In this document: positions 49,853-59,493 of the stretch, one piece after another
Position numbering within the stretch: position 1 is the first letter of the stretch
Layout of the letters: the number at the start of each line of letters is the position of its first letter
Origin: Clostridiales bacterium
GTDB lineage: Bacteria; Bacillota; Clostridia; Oscillospirales; Oscillospiraceae
Reading direction: 5' to 3'
DNA: 64,000 nt
NCBI GenBank assembly: GCA_019415645.1
Contig: DXYV01000005.1
Span: 58,316-122,315 of the forward strand
Program-made: the position numbers and the translations under genes
Notes under the pieces: model-generated
What the model saw: only the letters and a program-made list of their open reading frames with translations
Told to the model about the DNA's origin: nothing
Database searches by the model: none

Positions 49853-50862
49853 TGGGACGCCTCCTTTGCCGCCTGGTCGGCATGGAGCCAGCAGCGGCAC
49901 TTGTGCCCGGGCTCGATCTCCGTCAGTGCGGGGGGCTGCTCCTGGCAGATGGGCATACAGTGCTCGCAGCGGTCGGCAAACCGGCAGCCGGTGCTGAAAT
50001 TTCCGGCGGTGGGCACTGCGCCCCGGATGGCGTAGAGCTCCCGCTGCGCGCCGCCCAGTGAAGTGACCGAGTGCAGCAGGCCGGTGGTATAGGGATGGGC
50101 GGTGTGATGGAAAATGGTGTTCACGTCCGCCTCCTCCACCAGCTGTCCGGCGTAGAGGACCGCCACCTGCTCGCAGGTCTCGGCGATCACGCCCAAATCG
50201 TGGGTAATCATGATTACCGAGGTATCGTAGCTCTCCCGTAGATCGTTCATCAGGGTGAGAATCTGGGCCTGGATGGTCACATCCAGGGCGGTGGTGGGCT
50301 CGTCTGCGATCAGCAGCCGGGGATTGTTGATCAGGGCGATGGCGATCATGACGCGCTGGAGCATGCCGCCGGAGAGATGGTGGGGGTAATCCTTCAAAAT
50401 CTGTTCCGGGCGGGGAATCTTGACCTTTTTCAGCATCTCCAGCGCCTGGTCGTGCATCTCGGAGCGGCTGAGATTGGTGTGGAACTGGAGGGACTCCACA
50501 ATCTGATCCTCAATGCAGTACATGGGGTCCAGGGCGGTCATGGGCTCCTGAAAGATCATGGAGATGTCTTTGCCCCGGAGCGCGTGCAGCTCCTTGGGGG
50601 AGAGATGGAGCAGTTCGGACTCGCTGCCGTCGCTGCGCTGGAAGCGGATGCTGCTCCCCTCGCCCACAGAGAGGGGGAAGGACAGCAGGCCCATGATGGA
50701 CGAGCAGGTGATGCTCTTGCCGCAGCCGGATTCGCCCACGACGCCGAAGGTCTGCTTCTTGTCAATATCCAGGTCGATGCCCTCCACCAGCTTCACTGGG
50801 GTGCGCTTTTTCCCGCGGTACAGGTCGATGGAGAGGTTGCGCATTTCCAAAAGATGTTGCAT
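49849..50862 (-). CDS. Oligopeptide-type ABC importer ATPase (OppD class)
   Basis: 337 residues behind GAGGGGG. Walker A GESGCGKS, signature LSGGMLQR, Walker B LLIADEPTTALD, Cys-rich tail CRFADRCEHCMPIC. It contains an insertion between Walker A and the Q-loop (about residues 66-85). Partner of the OppF-like ATPase. Confidence 0.95.
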   Translation of the reverse strand: MQHLLEMRNLSIDLYRGKKRTPVKLVEGIDLDIDKKQTFGVVGESGCGKSITCSSIMGLLSFPLSVGEGSSIRFQRSDGSESELLHLSPKELHALRGKDISMIFQEPMTALDPMYCIEDQIVESLQFHTNLSRSEMHDQALEMLKKVKIPRPEQILKDYPHHLSGGMLQRVMIAIALINNPRLLIADEPTTALDVTIQAQILTLMNDLRESYDTSVIMITHDLGVIAETCEQVAVLYAGQLVEEADVNTIFHHTAHPYTTGLLHSVTSLGGAQRELYAIRGAVPTAGNFSTGCRFADRCEHCMPICQEQPPALTEIEPGHKCRCWLHADQAAKEASQ

Positions 50863-50878
50863 ATCGGCACCCCCTCGA

Positions 50879-51715
50879 TCAGGTCTTCAGCTTGGGGTCC
50901 AGCACATCGCGCAGGCTGTCGCCCAAAATGTTGAACAGCAGAATGGTAATGGAAATAAAGACGATGGGGAACAGGGCCATCCAGGGGGACTGCTCCATAT
51001 AGGTGCGGGCCTCGGACAGCATGGAGCCCCAGGAGGGGTCGGGCGGCTGGATGCCCAGGCCCAGAAAGCTCATGGACGCCTCGGTGAGGATGGCGCTGGA
51101 GAGGGCCAGGGTCGCCTGGACGGTAAAGGGAGCCACCACGTTGGGGGAGATGTGGCGCACCAAAATCGCGCCGGTCTTGACGCCTACGCTGCGGGCGTTG
51201 GCCACGTACTCCAGCCCCTTGGCAGAGATGACCGAGGCCCGGACGGTCCGGGCAAATACGGGAATGTTCACGATGCCGATGGCGATCATGGTATTTACCA
51301 GGCCGCGGCCCAGAACCGCGGAGATAAAGATAGCCAACAGGATGGACGGGAACGCGAAGAGAATGTCCATGATACACATGATGACCCGGTCCACCACACC
51401 TTCAAAATAGCCGGCGATCAGGCCCAGAATATAGCCCATCACAGCGCCGATGCCCACGGCGATGATGCCCACCTCCAGGGAGACCCGGGCGCCGTACAGG
51501 ATTCGGCTGAAAATATCACGGCCGTAGTTGTCTGTGCCGAACAGGTGCTCCAGGCTGGGGGCGGATTGGGGCATAGCGATCATGGCGTCGGGTTCATAGG
51601 GAGCGATCAGGGGAGCGAAAATGGCCATCAGAATCACGATAAAAATACCGATCATGCCGAGGCGTCCCATAGGGTCCTTCCAGAGGTCCCGAATTGTCTG
51701 TGTCAGTCGTTTCAT
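50879..51715 (-). CDS. Oligopeptide-type ABC importer permease (OppC class)
   Basis: 278 residues behind GCAGGAGGTTTGCG. LFGTDNYGRDIFSRILYGAR is the OppC/DppC signature; six membrane helices; FLGLGIQPPDPSWG in the final loop. Pairs with the OppB-like permease encoded 15 bases upstream. Confidence 0.95.
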   Translation of the reverse strand: MKRLTQTIRDLWKDPMGRLGMIGIFIVILMAIFAPLIAPYEPDAMIAMPQSAPSLEHLFGTDNYGRDIFSRILYGARVSLEVGIIAVGIGAVMGYILGLIAGYFEGVVDRVIMCIMDILFAFPSILLAIFISAVLGRGLVNTMIAIGIVNIPVFARTVRASVISAKGLEYVANARSVGVKTGAILVRHISPNVVAPFTVQATLALSSAILTEASMSFLGLGIQPPDPSWGSMLSEARTYMEQSPWMALFPIVFISITILLFNILGDSLRDVLDPKLKT

Positions 51716-51730
51716 CGCAAACCTCCTGCC

Positions 51731-52675
51731 TCAGTCATAAGAAATACGCGGATCGATGTAGGCGTAGAGCAGATCCGTGATCAGGTTCACCAGTACATAG
51801 ATGAAGGCGATAAACAGCACGCAGCCCTGTACCACGGGGTAGTCCCGCTGGTTGATGCCGGTCAGGGTCATTTGGCCCAGACCGGGCAGGGAGAAGATCT
51901 GCTCCACGATCACCGCGCCGCCCAGCAGGGAGCCGATCTGCATGCCCACCAGAGTGACGATAGGGATGAGGGCGTTGCGCAGGACGTGCTTGAAGATGGT
52001 CACCCGTTCGCTGGCGCCCTTGGCCCGCACAGTTTTCACAAAGTCCTGGCGCAGCACCTCCAGCACGGAGGAGCGGGTCATGCGCATGACGGAACCGGCA
52101 ATGTTCACGCCCAAAATAGAGGCGGGGAGAATCATGATCTGAAGGTTGCGCAGGGGGTCTTCAAAAAGCCCTACATAGCCCAGGGGTGAGAAGTAATTGA
52201 AGACCAGGGACAAAAAGAGAATCAGCAGGATCGACAGGGCAAAGCTGGGAATGGACACCCCCAGCAGGGCAAAGACCCGCACAAAGCGGTCGGCCATGGT
52301 GTTGCGCTTGACGGCGGCCAGAATTCCCAGGGGAATGGCGATGATCCAGGAGATCACAGCGGCCAGAATGGTGAGCTCCGCAGTGACCTTGAACCGCTCC
52401 AGAATCTGGGGCAGAATGGGGGCCGCGGTGCGGATGGATTCGCCGAAGTCACCGTGGAGCACGCCGCCGATCCAGTCCAGATATTGGACCACATAGGGGC
52501 GGTCCAGCCCATACAGGGCTGCCAGTTGCTCCCGCAGCTCCGGCGTGGCGTCCACGCCCAGGATACCGGAGATCACGTCGCCGGGAATCAGCTTCATTAC
52601 CAGAAAGATGAGGACGCTGATGCCGAACAGCACGGGAATGAGCTGCAAGATACGGCGGATCACGTAAGTTTTCAT
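51731..52675 (-). CDS. Oligopeptide-type ABC importer permease (OppB class)
   Basis: 314 residues behind AGGGAGTG. Starts YVIRRILQLIPVLFGISVL as in OppB/DppB permeases; the EAA loop (RAKGASERVTIFKH) and six membrane helices are visible. Confidence 0.95.
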   Translation of the reverse strand: MKTYVIRRILQLIPVLFGISVLIFLVMKLIPGDVISGILGVDATPELREQLAALYGLDRPYVVQYLDWIGGVLHGDFGESIRTAAPILPQILERFKVTAELTILAAVISWIIAIPLGILAAVKRNTMADRFVRVFALLGVSIPSFALSILLILFLSLVFNYFSPLGYVGLFEDPLRNLQIMILPASILGVNIAGSVMRMTRSSVLEVLRQDFVKTVRAKGASERVTIFKHVLRNALIPIVTLVGMQIGSLLGGAVIVEQIFSLPGLGQMTLTGINQRDYPVVQGCVLFIAFIYVLVNLITDLLYAYIDPRISYD

Positions 52676-52782
52676 GGTGTCACACTCCCTATGGTGCAGA
52701 TGCTTGTGGATCGAGAACCGACCATAGGCCGCAGGCGGGCCTGGCGAACTATGGTCGCTCCTCCATCGGAAGGAGGGAGGGC

Positions 52783-52805
52783 GGCGGGAGCACTGCGCTC
52801 CCGCC
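52783..52805 (-). terminator. Intercistronic hairpin after the binding-protein gene
   Basis: GGCGGGAGC (52783-52791) pairs with GCTCCCGCC (52797-52805). In the leftward transcript it lies between the binding-protein and OppB-like genes. A second, weaker dyad ACCATAG...CTATGGT spans about 52719-52757. Confidence 0.55.
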
Positions 52806-52822
52806 GTCTCTCCTGCCTTTGG

Positions 52823-54451
52823 TTACTGGGTCAGATAGGTGTCACGGAAGTTGCTGGCGTCGGCGGCAGAGGGGGTAAAGCCGTGGACGTTGTTGCTCAT
52901 CACGAAATACTTCATGGGGCTGGCGATGCACAGCTTGGTGCAGTCGTCAATGCAGATCTCCTGGGCCTCGTTGTAGTAAGCCTCGCGCTCGGCCTCGTCG
53001 GTGGTGGCGATGCCCAGGGCGCACAGCTCGTCCACACGCTCGTTGGAGAAGCCAAAGACGTTGGCGCTGGCGGAGGAGCCGAAGAAGAAGGAGATGGCGC
53101 GGTTGGGATCGGTGCCCGCGCCGTCGTTGACGACCATCAGGTCAAAGCCGGCCTCGGGCGTGCTCATCTTGCCCCAGATATCCACATACTCGCCGGACTC
53201 CAGGTTGGTGATCTCCACGTCAATGTAGATCTCGGACAGCTGCTGCTGAATGACCACGGCGGCCTGACGCAGGGAGTCCATCAGACCGGCGGCCAGCTTC
53301 AGGGTCAGGCGGTTGCTGTCGCTGTAACCGGCGGCCTCCATCAGCTCTTTGGCCTTATCCACATCGTGCTGGTACAGGTCCATATCGGATACGTCCAGAG
53401 ACCAGTGGCCCATGGCAGAGGGCACCATGGAGCTGACAGTGGCCTGGCCGTTATAGACCACGTTGATGATGGCCTGACGGTCCAGAGCGTAGCTCATGGC
53501 CTGGCGGACGTTCTTATCCTGCAGGGCGGGGGTGGACAGGTTGCAGCCCATGGCGATGTAGTCGTTGGTCTGATAGCCCACCACAGTCAGGTTTTCTTCC
53601 TCCTCCGCAGCGGTGACGTTGGTGGAGGAGAGGGTGGCGATGTCGATCTCGCCGGTGCGCAGAGCGGCCAGACGGGCGGCCTCATCGCCGATGAGGTAGT
53701 AGGTGATGCCGTCCAGCTGGACGCGGTCGGTATCCCAGTAGTCCTCAAAGCGGGTCAGCTCCACATAGTTGTCGGGCAGCCACTCGCCCAGGGCGAAGGG
53801 ACCGGTGCCGCCGTCGGTGCGCATCAGGTCGCCGTTCTCGTCGATCACGTCCTTGTCCACGATGGCGCCGTAATTGCTGGTCAGGTTGTTCAGGAAGGCG
53901 GCGTTGGGCTCAGTCAGGGTGAACTGAACGGTGTAGGTGTCCAGCGCCTCCACGCTGGCGATGCCGCCGTAGTAGCTGGAGGAGCTGCCCAGCGCGCCGA
54001 TGTCGCCGGCGTCGGTCTTGCCCAGGATGCGGTCGAAGGTATAGACCACGTCGTCTGCCGTCATCTCACGGCCGGAGTGGAACTTGACGCCCTGCCGGAG
54101 GTAGAAGATGTAGGTCACGTTGTCAGGGGTCTCCCAGCGCTCGGCCAGCTCGCCGTAGAAGGTCATGTCGGCGTTGGTGGACACCAGCGTCTCATAGAGC
54201 TGGTTGATGACCCGGAGAGAGGCCTCTTCGGAGACGGTGTGGGGGTCGAAGCCGGTGGGCTCGGAATCTGTGCCGTAGCGCAGGATGCCGCCGGACACCG
54301 GGGTGGCGGATTCATCCGTGGACTGAGAGGGAGCCGCGGAGTCCGAGGGAGCCGGGGACTGGGTCCCGGAATCATTTCCGCAGCCCGCCAGCAGCCCCAG
54401 CATCAGGGCGCCGGACAGAGCCAGAGAGAGCCACTTGCTTGCTTTCTTCAC
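52823..54451 (-). CDS. Oligopeptide-type ABC substrate-binding lipoprotein
   Basis: 542 residues, GTG start behind GAGG. Signal peptide with lipobox LLAGC (Cys near residue 24), Ser/Pro linker, then SBP family 5 (GGILRYGTDSEPTGFDPH). The four importer genes follow. Its position between a serine hydrolase and the MurQ/AnmK genes suggests cell-wall peptides as ligand; this is inferred from context only. Confidence 0.93.
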   Translation of the reverse strand: MKKASKWLSLALSGALMLGLLAGCGNDSGTQSPAPSDSAAPSQSTDESATPVSGGILRYGTDSEPTGFDPHTVSEEASLRVINQLYETLVSTNADMTFYGELAERWETPDNVTYIFYLRQGVKFHSGREMTADDVVYTFDRILGKTDAGDIGALGSSSSYYGGIASVEALDTYTVQFTLTEPNAAFLNNLTSNYGAIVDKDVIDENGDLMRTDGGTGPFALGEWLPDNYVELTRFEDYWDTDRVQLDGITYYLIGDEAARLAALRTGEIDIATLSSTNVTAAEEEENLTVVGYQTNDYIAMGCNLSTPALQDKNVRQAMSYALDRQAIINVVYNGQATVSSMVPSAMGHWSLDVSDMDLYQHDVDKAKELMEAAGYSDSNRLTLKLAAGLMDSLRQAAVVIQQQLSEIYIDVEITNLESGEYVDIWGKMSTPEAGFDLMVVNDGAGTDPNRAISFFFGSSASANVFGFSNERVDELCALGIATTDEAEREAYYNEAQEICIDDCTKLCIASPMKYFVMSNNVHGFTPSAADASNFRDTYLTQ

Positions 54452-54532
54452 AATAAAAACCTCTTTTCCTTTTGTGTTTCGTATCTCACAGGGCGTACCC
54501 TGTAAATACCTCCTCCTGAATGGAATGCCGTG

Positions 54533-55573
54533 CTACGCGGGAAGGTCAGGGACCGGACGGCCCAGCAGGCCGTAGTGGACAGCCCGGCGGAATTCATTGG
54601 AATTTCCGGGGGGCTCCCCTTCCGTGCGGTAGTATTTGTTGGTGAGGATGACCGCACCCAGCTGGTGCTCCCGGCTGATCCACAGGCTGGTTCCGGTGAA
54701 TCCGCTGTGGCCGCATCCGTCGGGGAACACGTCAGACTTGTCAAAACCCAAGCCGCGCTCGGAAACGGTGGTGTCCATGGCCCGGCGGAAGAAGGGAAGC
54801 TCCGTGGTCAGATAGAACTGGCACAGCTTGGTGAGCGCGGACGAGGGGGCAAACACCCCGGCGTGGCCGCTGGCGCCGTGCCAGTAGTAGTAGGCGTTGC
54901 CGTCGTTGCAGGAGCCCCGGACCTCCGTTCCGTTGGGCCGCCAGCCGTCGAAACTCAGCCCCCGCTCCGCGCACATGCGCTGTTCGATCTGGTTGCCGTA
55001 GCAGGAGGGCGCAGCCAGAACGGGGTCAATGGGGCCGTAGGCGATGTCGCGAATCCCCAGCTTTTCCCGGAAATAGCGCTCCAGCCCTTCCCGCAGGGTA
55101 AGGCCCGTGACCTGCTGGAAGATCACGCCCAGCAGCATGAAGTTCAGGTCGCTGTATGCCATTCCGGTCTCCGGCGGCGTGGTGGATAACACGTGCTCCA
55201 GCACGGTGTAGAAGCCCCGGCCGTCCGCATAGAAGGGATACCAGGGGACGATTCCGGAGGTGTGGGTCATCAGCTGGAGTATTGTGGTGTCCCGCAGCCG
55301 CTGCCGGGTAACGGGGCCGGGCTGCCCGGCAGGCAGCCGGTCCAGGACCCGGTCCTCCGGGGTGAGGCGGCCCTCCTCCATGGCAAAGAGCAGCATGGTG
55401 GTGCAGATGATCTTGCTCACGGAAGCCAGGTCGAACCAGGTGTCGGGCTCCACCTCGCCAAAGGCCTTGTGGTAGAGAGTGCGCCGGCCGTCAAAGACCT
55501 GACAGACGGCGGAGGGGTAGTAGCCCCGCTGCCGGTACTGGGTCAGAATTTGGTCGATTTGTGTGAAATCCAA
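54533..55573 (-). CDS. Serine beta-lactamase-like hydrolase
   Basis: 346 residues from TTG at 55573, 8 bases behind AAGGAGG; the frame is open for another 59 codons upstream but without a site. SVSK (Ser51, Lys54) is the SxxK catalytic pair, YSDLNF the second motif (Tyr as base) and HSGFTG the third. No signal peptide, so cytoplasmic. Relatives are esterases, D-aminopeptidases and amidases. First gene of the operon with the importer, so it may process imported wall peptides. Confidence 0.88.
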   Translation of the reverse strand: MDFTQIDQILTQYRQRGYYPSAVCQVFDGRRTLYHKAFGEVEPDTWFDLASVSKIICTTMLLFAMEEGRLTPEDRVLDRLPAGQPGPVTRQRLRDTTILQLMTHTSGIVPWYPFYADGRGFYTVLEHVLSTTPPETGMAYSDLNFMLLGVIFQQVTGLTLREGLERYFREKLGIRDIAYGPIDPVLAAPSCYGNQIEQRMCAERGLSFDGWRPNGTEVRGSCNDGNAYYYWHGASGHAGVFAPSSALTKLCQFYLTTELPFFRRAMDTTVSERGLGFDKSDVFPDGCGHSGFTGTSLWISREHQLGAVILTNKYYRTEGEPPGNSNEFRRAVHYGLLGRPVPDLPA

Positions 55574-55775
55574 GGGAATCCCCTCCTTGCGCCGGGGGCA
55601 TACGGCCCTCCGAAATCGGATGCGGATAACAAAATAAGGCCATATATTCCACGGGGTCTGACTGGAACACACGGCCTTCTTTGGCGAAACTGTTGTATGG
55701 AACGAAAATCTCTTCCTTAGGATAGTAGCATAACCAAAAAGAAATTTCAATCAAAACAACAAAAAGTGTAAAATT

Positions 55776-56606
55776 TTATTTCGCCTGGAGGGCACGAATC
55801 AGCTCTCTGGTCTTGCGCAGATTGTCCTCGGTCTGGTCCGGACTGTGCTTGGCTACCCCCAGATACAGCAGGTCCAGCAGCAGGTGTCCGGAGGTGCGGG
55901 AGGTCATTGCGCCAACCCGGAGCTCCGGCTCCTCGCTGGGAATATAGAGGGGGTAATCCGCCAGCCGGGCCAGCGTATTGTGATTGGCCTGGGTAATGGC
56001 GATGATCTTGCAGCCGTGCTCCTTGGCCGCCTTGGCAGCCAGTACCGTTTCCTGGGTCTCGCCGCTGTAACTGATGGCGATGACGATGTCCTCCGGCCCC
56101 AAAAGGGCGGCCGTGGCCAGGTTGGTGTGGGTATCCTCATGGTAAAATGCGGGAATCCCAATGCGGGAGGATTTGTAGAGGAAGTCCATGGCCAGCAGGC
56201 CGGACGCGCCCACGCCGAACAGATGGATGCGCCGCCCGGCGCAGATCTCCTCCACCGCTGCGGAGAGCACCGAGAGATTGACCATGCGGTAGGTGCGCGA
56301 CACGTTGCGCAGGTGGATGCGCTCCGCCTTCTGGAGCAGGGTATTCAGGTCGTCATTCTCATGGATGACGGTCTGAAAGTCGTCGGAAGCCACCGCCCCG
56401 GACTCTTGGGCCAGATCCAGCTTGAGGTCGGTAAAGCCTTTGAAGCCGAGCTTGTGGGAGAAGCGGATGACCGCCGCGGGCGAAGAGCCGCAGGCGGAGG
56501 CAAACTCCTTCGTGTTCATGCGGATGACCTCGCTCTTGTTCGCCAGAAGATAGTTGGCCAGCCGAATCTCCGTCCCCGTCAGACTGGACATCCCTTCCTG
56601 AATCAA
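55776..56606 (-). CDS. MurR/RpiR-family transcriptional regulator
   Basis: About 276 residues. N-terminal helix-turn-helix (LTGTEIRLANYLLANKSE, then SSPAAVIRFSHKLGFKGF) and C-terminal SIS sugar-phosphate domain (HLFGVGASGLLAMDF, VIAISYSGETQETV). The start is uncertain: TTG at 56606 gives the usual family N-terminus but has no good ribosome site; ATG at 56591 has a purine-rich AGGAAGGG too close; CTG at 56621 has the best spacing. The longer open frame runs through the promoter region. It is divergent from murQ and probably represses it until MurNAc-6-phosphate appears. Confidence 0.88.
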   Translation of the reverse strand: MIQEGMSSLTGTEIRLANYLLANKSEVIRMNTKEFASACGSSPAAVIRFSHKLGFKGFTDLKLDLAQESGAVASDDFQTVIHENDDLNTLLQKAERIHLRNVSRTYRMVNLSVLSAAVEEICAGRRIHLFGVGASGLLAMDFLYKSSRIGIPAFYHEDTHTNLATAALLGPEDIVIAISYSGETQETVLAAKAAKEHGCKIIAITQANHNTLARLADYPLYIPSEEPELRVGAMTSRTSGHLLLDLLYLGVAKHSPDQTEDNLRKTRELIRALQAK

Positions 56607-56720
56607 AAGTGTACAACCCAGTCTGGATTCCCCCTTTCCTTCTTGTCTATAAAGTATATAGAAACAGGAGAGAAAAGTCCAGCCCCTTTGAAACAATATT
56701 TTATCCGACACGAAAATTTA

Positions 56721-56750
56721 TTGACAGAAGGCAGTCAGATTCGGTAGACT
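56721..56750 (+). promoter_or_regulatory. Promoter of the murQ operon
   Basis: TTGACA (56721-56726), 18-base spacer, TAGACT (56745-56750), 27 bases before the murQ ATG. The divergent regulator gene has TATA-rich sequence near 56645-56665 for its own promoter. Confidence 0.75.
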
Positions 56751-56776
56751 AAAGAGAAAGGACAGGAGGTGCGGCT

Positions 56777-57694
56777 ATGGATGATTATCTGGCTGGCCTG
56801 AGTACAGAAAAAGTCAATGAGGAGACACGGGGAATCGACACCTGCTCCACAGAAGAAATGGTGGCCATGATCAACCGCCAGGACGCCAAGGTGGCGGAGG
56901 CTGTGGCCAAGGAGACCAGACACATCGCGCAGGCGGTGGATCTGATCTATGAGAAGCTGCGCGGCGGCGGCCGGCTCATCTATCTGGGGGCGGGTACGTC
57001 GGGCCGTCTGGGGGTCCTGGACGCGTCGGAGTGCCTGCCCACCTTTGGGGTGGACCCGGATATGGTGCAGGGGTACATCGCCGGCGGCGACGTGGCGCTG
57101 CGCCATCCGGTGGAGGGCTGCGAGGACAGCGAGGAGGACGGCATCCGCTTGATGGACGAGAAGCAGGTCGGTCTCGGGGACGCCGTGGTGGGCATCACGG
57201 CCAGCGGCAGCACCCCCTATGTGCTGGCGGCGCTCCGCCGGGCCAGGGAGCTGGGCGCCGCGGTGATCGGACTGTGTACCAACGCCCACTCCAAGCTGGA
57301 GGCCCTGTGCGACGTGTGCATCGCGCCGGAGGTGGGGCCGGAGGTCATTTCCGGGTCCACCCGCATGAAATCGGGTACCGCCCAGAAGATGGTGCTGAAT
57401 ATGCTCACCACCTGCTCCATGGTCAAGCTGGGCAAGGTCTACGGCAACCTGATGGTGGACCTGAAGGCCAGCAACAACAAGCTGGAGGACCGGGCCCGCC
57501 GGCTGATCATGTACGCCACGGGGGTGGGGCCGGACGAGGCGGCCGACTACCTGAAGCGGGCGGACGGCCATGTGAAGCTGGCCATTTTGATGCAGAAGAG
57601 CGGGCTGGACCGGGCCGCGGCGCAGGCGCTTCTGACGCGCAGCGAGGGTCGGCTGGCCCAGGCCATCCAGACCGCGAAGGAGGCGGAGGGCTGA
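56777..57694 (+). CDS. murQ: N-acetylmuramic acid 6-phosphate etherase
   Basis: 305 residues behind GGACAGGAGGTGCGGCT. The SIS domain has YLGAGTSGRLGVLDASE (catalytic Glu in the ASE segment) and GITASGSTPY; SGSTRMKSGTAQKM and the C-terminal UBA-like helices are present. It splits MurNAc-6-P into GlcNAc-6-P and lactate in wall recycling. It overlaps anmK by one base. Confidence 0.95.
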   Translation: MDDYLAGLSTEKVNEETRGIDTCSTEEMVAMINRQDAKVAEAVAKETRHIAQAVDLIYEKLRGGGRLIYLGAGTSGRLGVLDASECLPTFGVDPDMVQGYIAGGDVALRHPVEGCEDSEEDGIRLMDEKQVGLGDAVVGITASGSTPYVLAALRRARELGAAVIGLCTNAHSKLEALCDVCIAPEVGPEVISGSTRMKSGTAQKMVLNMLTTCSMVKLGKVYGNLMVDLKASNNKLEDRARRLIMYATGVGPDEAADYLKRADGHVKLAILMQKSGLDRAAAQALLTRSEGRLAQAIQTAKEAEG

Positions 57695-58914
57695 TGTTGT
57701 GGAATGCTGCGGATAAGCCGGTCCGCCGGGTGGTGGGAATGATGTCGGGCACCTCGGTAGACGGGGTGGACGCCGCGCTGGTGGAGATCAGCGGCACCCG
57801 GGAACAGCCGGAGATCACCCTGCTCGCCTTTGAAAACAAGCCCTATCCGGAGGAGGTCCGGGAGGAGATTTTCCGGCTGTTCCGCCCGGAGACCGCTCCG
57901 GTGGACCGGGTGGGGCGGATGAACTTCCTGCTGGGCGAGCTCTATGGAGCGGCGGCCCTGTCCGTGATCGACCGGGCCGGGCTGCGGCCGGAGGACGTGG
58001 ATCTGATCGGCTCCCACGGGCAGACCATCTGGCACGCGCCGGAGCCGGAGGAGCTGGCCGGCTATTCCATCCGCTACACGGTCCAGATCGGCGAGGGCGC
58101 GGTCATCGCCGCCCGCACCGGAATCCCCACCATTTCGGATTTCCGGGTGGCCGACATGGCCGTGGGCGGCCAGGGCGCGCCTTTGGTGCCCTTCTCAGAA
58201 TACTTGCTTTACCGCCGGGAGCGGGAGACCATCCTGCTGCAGAACATCGGCGGAATCGGAAATATGACGGTGCTCCCGGCGGCCGCGCGGCCGGAGGAGG
58301 TCTATGCCTTCGACACGGGCCCGGGCAACATGATCGTGGACGCGGTGGTGTCGGCATTGACCGGCGGCGCGCAGACCTACGACGCGGACGGGGCCCTGGC
58401 GGCCGGCGGGACGGTGTGCCCGGAGCTGCTGCAGCGGCTCCAGGCGGATTCCTATTACCGGCAGCCCCTGCCCAAGACCACCGGACGGGAGCGATTCGGC
58501 ACCCAGTACACGGAAACGATTCTCCAATGGGCGGAGGAGCACAAACTCTCCGGGCCGGATCTGGCGGCCACGGTCACCGATCTGACGGCCTGGAGCATCG
58601 CGGACGCCTACGAGCGCTATGTTCTGCCCCGCTATGCGGCGCAGGAGCTCATCGCCGGCGGCGGAGGCAGCTACAACCGGACGCTGCTGCGCTTCCTGAC
58701 CGACCGGATGGCGGCCCACGGGGTGGCGGTACGCACCCAGGAGGACCTGGGCTGGAGCAGCGACGCCAAGGAGGCGGTGGCCTTTGCTCTGATGGCGGAC
58801 CGCTGTGCCATGGGTATGGTCAATACCCTGCCGGGGGTCACGGGCGCGGCACGGGCCGCGGTGATGGGTAAGCTGTCGCTGCCGCCGGAAGGGATCAGGA
58901 GGACCGGAGTATGA
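57694..58914 (+). CDS. anmK: Anhydro-N-acetylmuramic acid kinase
   Basis: 406 residues, ATG at 57694 overlapping the murQ stop (TGATG). VVGMMSGTSVDGVDAALV is the family start, QNIGGIGNMTVLP and AFDTGPGNMIVDAVV are the ATP-binding and catalytic motifs. It opens and phosphorylates anhydroMurNAc to MurNAc-6-P, the substrate of MurQ. The presence of AnmK implies that anhydro-muropeptides, made by lytic transglycosylases, are used. Confidence 0.95.
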   Translation: MLWNAADKPVRRVVGMMSGTSVDGVDAALVEISGTREQPEITLLAFENKPYPEEVREEIFRLFRPETAPVDRVGRMNFLLGELYGAAALSVIDRAGLRPEDVDLIGSHGQTIWHAPEPEELAGYSIRYTVQIGEGAVIAARTGIPTISDFRVADMAVGGQGAPLVPFSEYLLYRRERETILLQNIGGIGNMTVLPAAARPEEVYAFDTGPGNMIVDAVVSALTGGAQTYDADGALAAGGTVCPELLQRLQADSYYRQPLPKTTGRERFGTQYTETILQWAEEHKLSGPDLAATVTDLTAWSIADAYERYVLPRYAAQELIAGGGGSYNRTLLRFLTDRMAAHGVAVRTQEDLGWSSDAKEAVAFALMADRCAMGMVNTLPGVTGAARAAVMGKLSLPPEGIRRTGV

Positions 58915-59399
58915 ATCTGAAGCTGCGCAAGGCGGAGCCGGGCGATCTGGCGGCCTGCCTCCCGGTGTTTGAGGACAGCGCGATTTACGAGCGCTATTTC
59001 AAGGGCGACGGCCGGCTGGAGCGCTCTCTGGCCACGGCGGTGGAACGGGGCGAGCTGCATCTGGCGGTGACTGATTCCGGTGAGATCGCCGGAGCCATGC
59101 GGGTCATGCCCAGGGGATTCTGCGGCCTCTACCCCTATTTGAGCCTGATCGGCGTCAAAGCGTGCTATCGGGGGCAAAAGGTGGGGGCCTGGCTTATGGC
59201 CCGGCTGGAGGACCTGGCACGGGAGTCCGGCGCGGCCCGGGTCACGCTGATGGTCAGCGATTTCAACCTGGGCGCCCAGCGCTTTTACCAACAGCTGGGC
59301 TATTGGCAGCTGGGGACGATTCCGGACGCCGCTAAGCCCGGAATCGCGGAACTGGTCTTGATCAAGAACCTCGGTGAAGCGCCCCGGACAGAAGGCTAA
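58911..59399 (+). CDS. GNAT family N-acetyltransferase
   Basis: 162 residues, ATGA overlap with anmK. YLSLIGVKACYRGQKVGAWL is the GNAT acetyl-CoA-binding motif A and FYQQLGYWQLG the C-terminal one. Acceptor unknown; the operon position suggests an amino-sugar or wall-derived amine. Confidence 0.9.
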   Translation: MNLKLRKAEPGDLAACLPVFEDSAIYERYFKGDGRLERSLATAVERGELHLAVTDSGEIAGAMRVMPRGFCGLYPYLSLIGVKACYRGQKVGAWLMARLEDLARESGAARVTLMVSDFNLGAQRFYQQLGYWQLGTIPDAAKPGIAELVLIKNLGEAPRTEG

Positions 59400-59407
59400 A
59401 TCTAAAT

Positions 59408-59437
59408 GGCCGGGCCGGTCTCAGGACCGGCCCGGCC
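59408..59437 (+). terminator. GC-rich hairpin after the murQ operon
   Basis: GGCCGGGCCGGTC pairs with GACCGGCCCGGCC around a short loop; no T-run follows, so termination may be partial. Confidence 0.6.
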
Positions 59438-59493
59438 GTCTGCTTGCGGCAGCTCCGGCGGGCTGCGGGACATCAGGGGAAAGGGGATCTGCC

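Noticed and set aside
52454..54505. 683-codon plus-strand frame opposite the oligopeptide binding protein
   Set aside because: Shadow frame with low-complexity Gly/Val/His/Gln composition; the minus-strand gene has a signal peptide and family fold.
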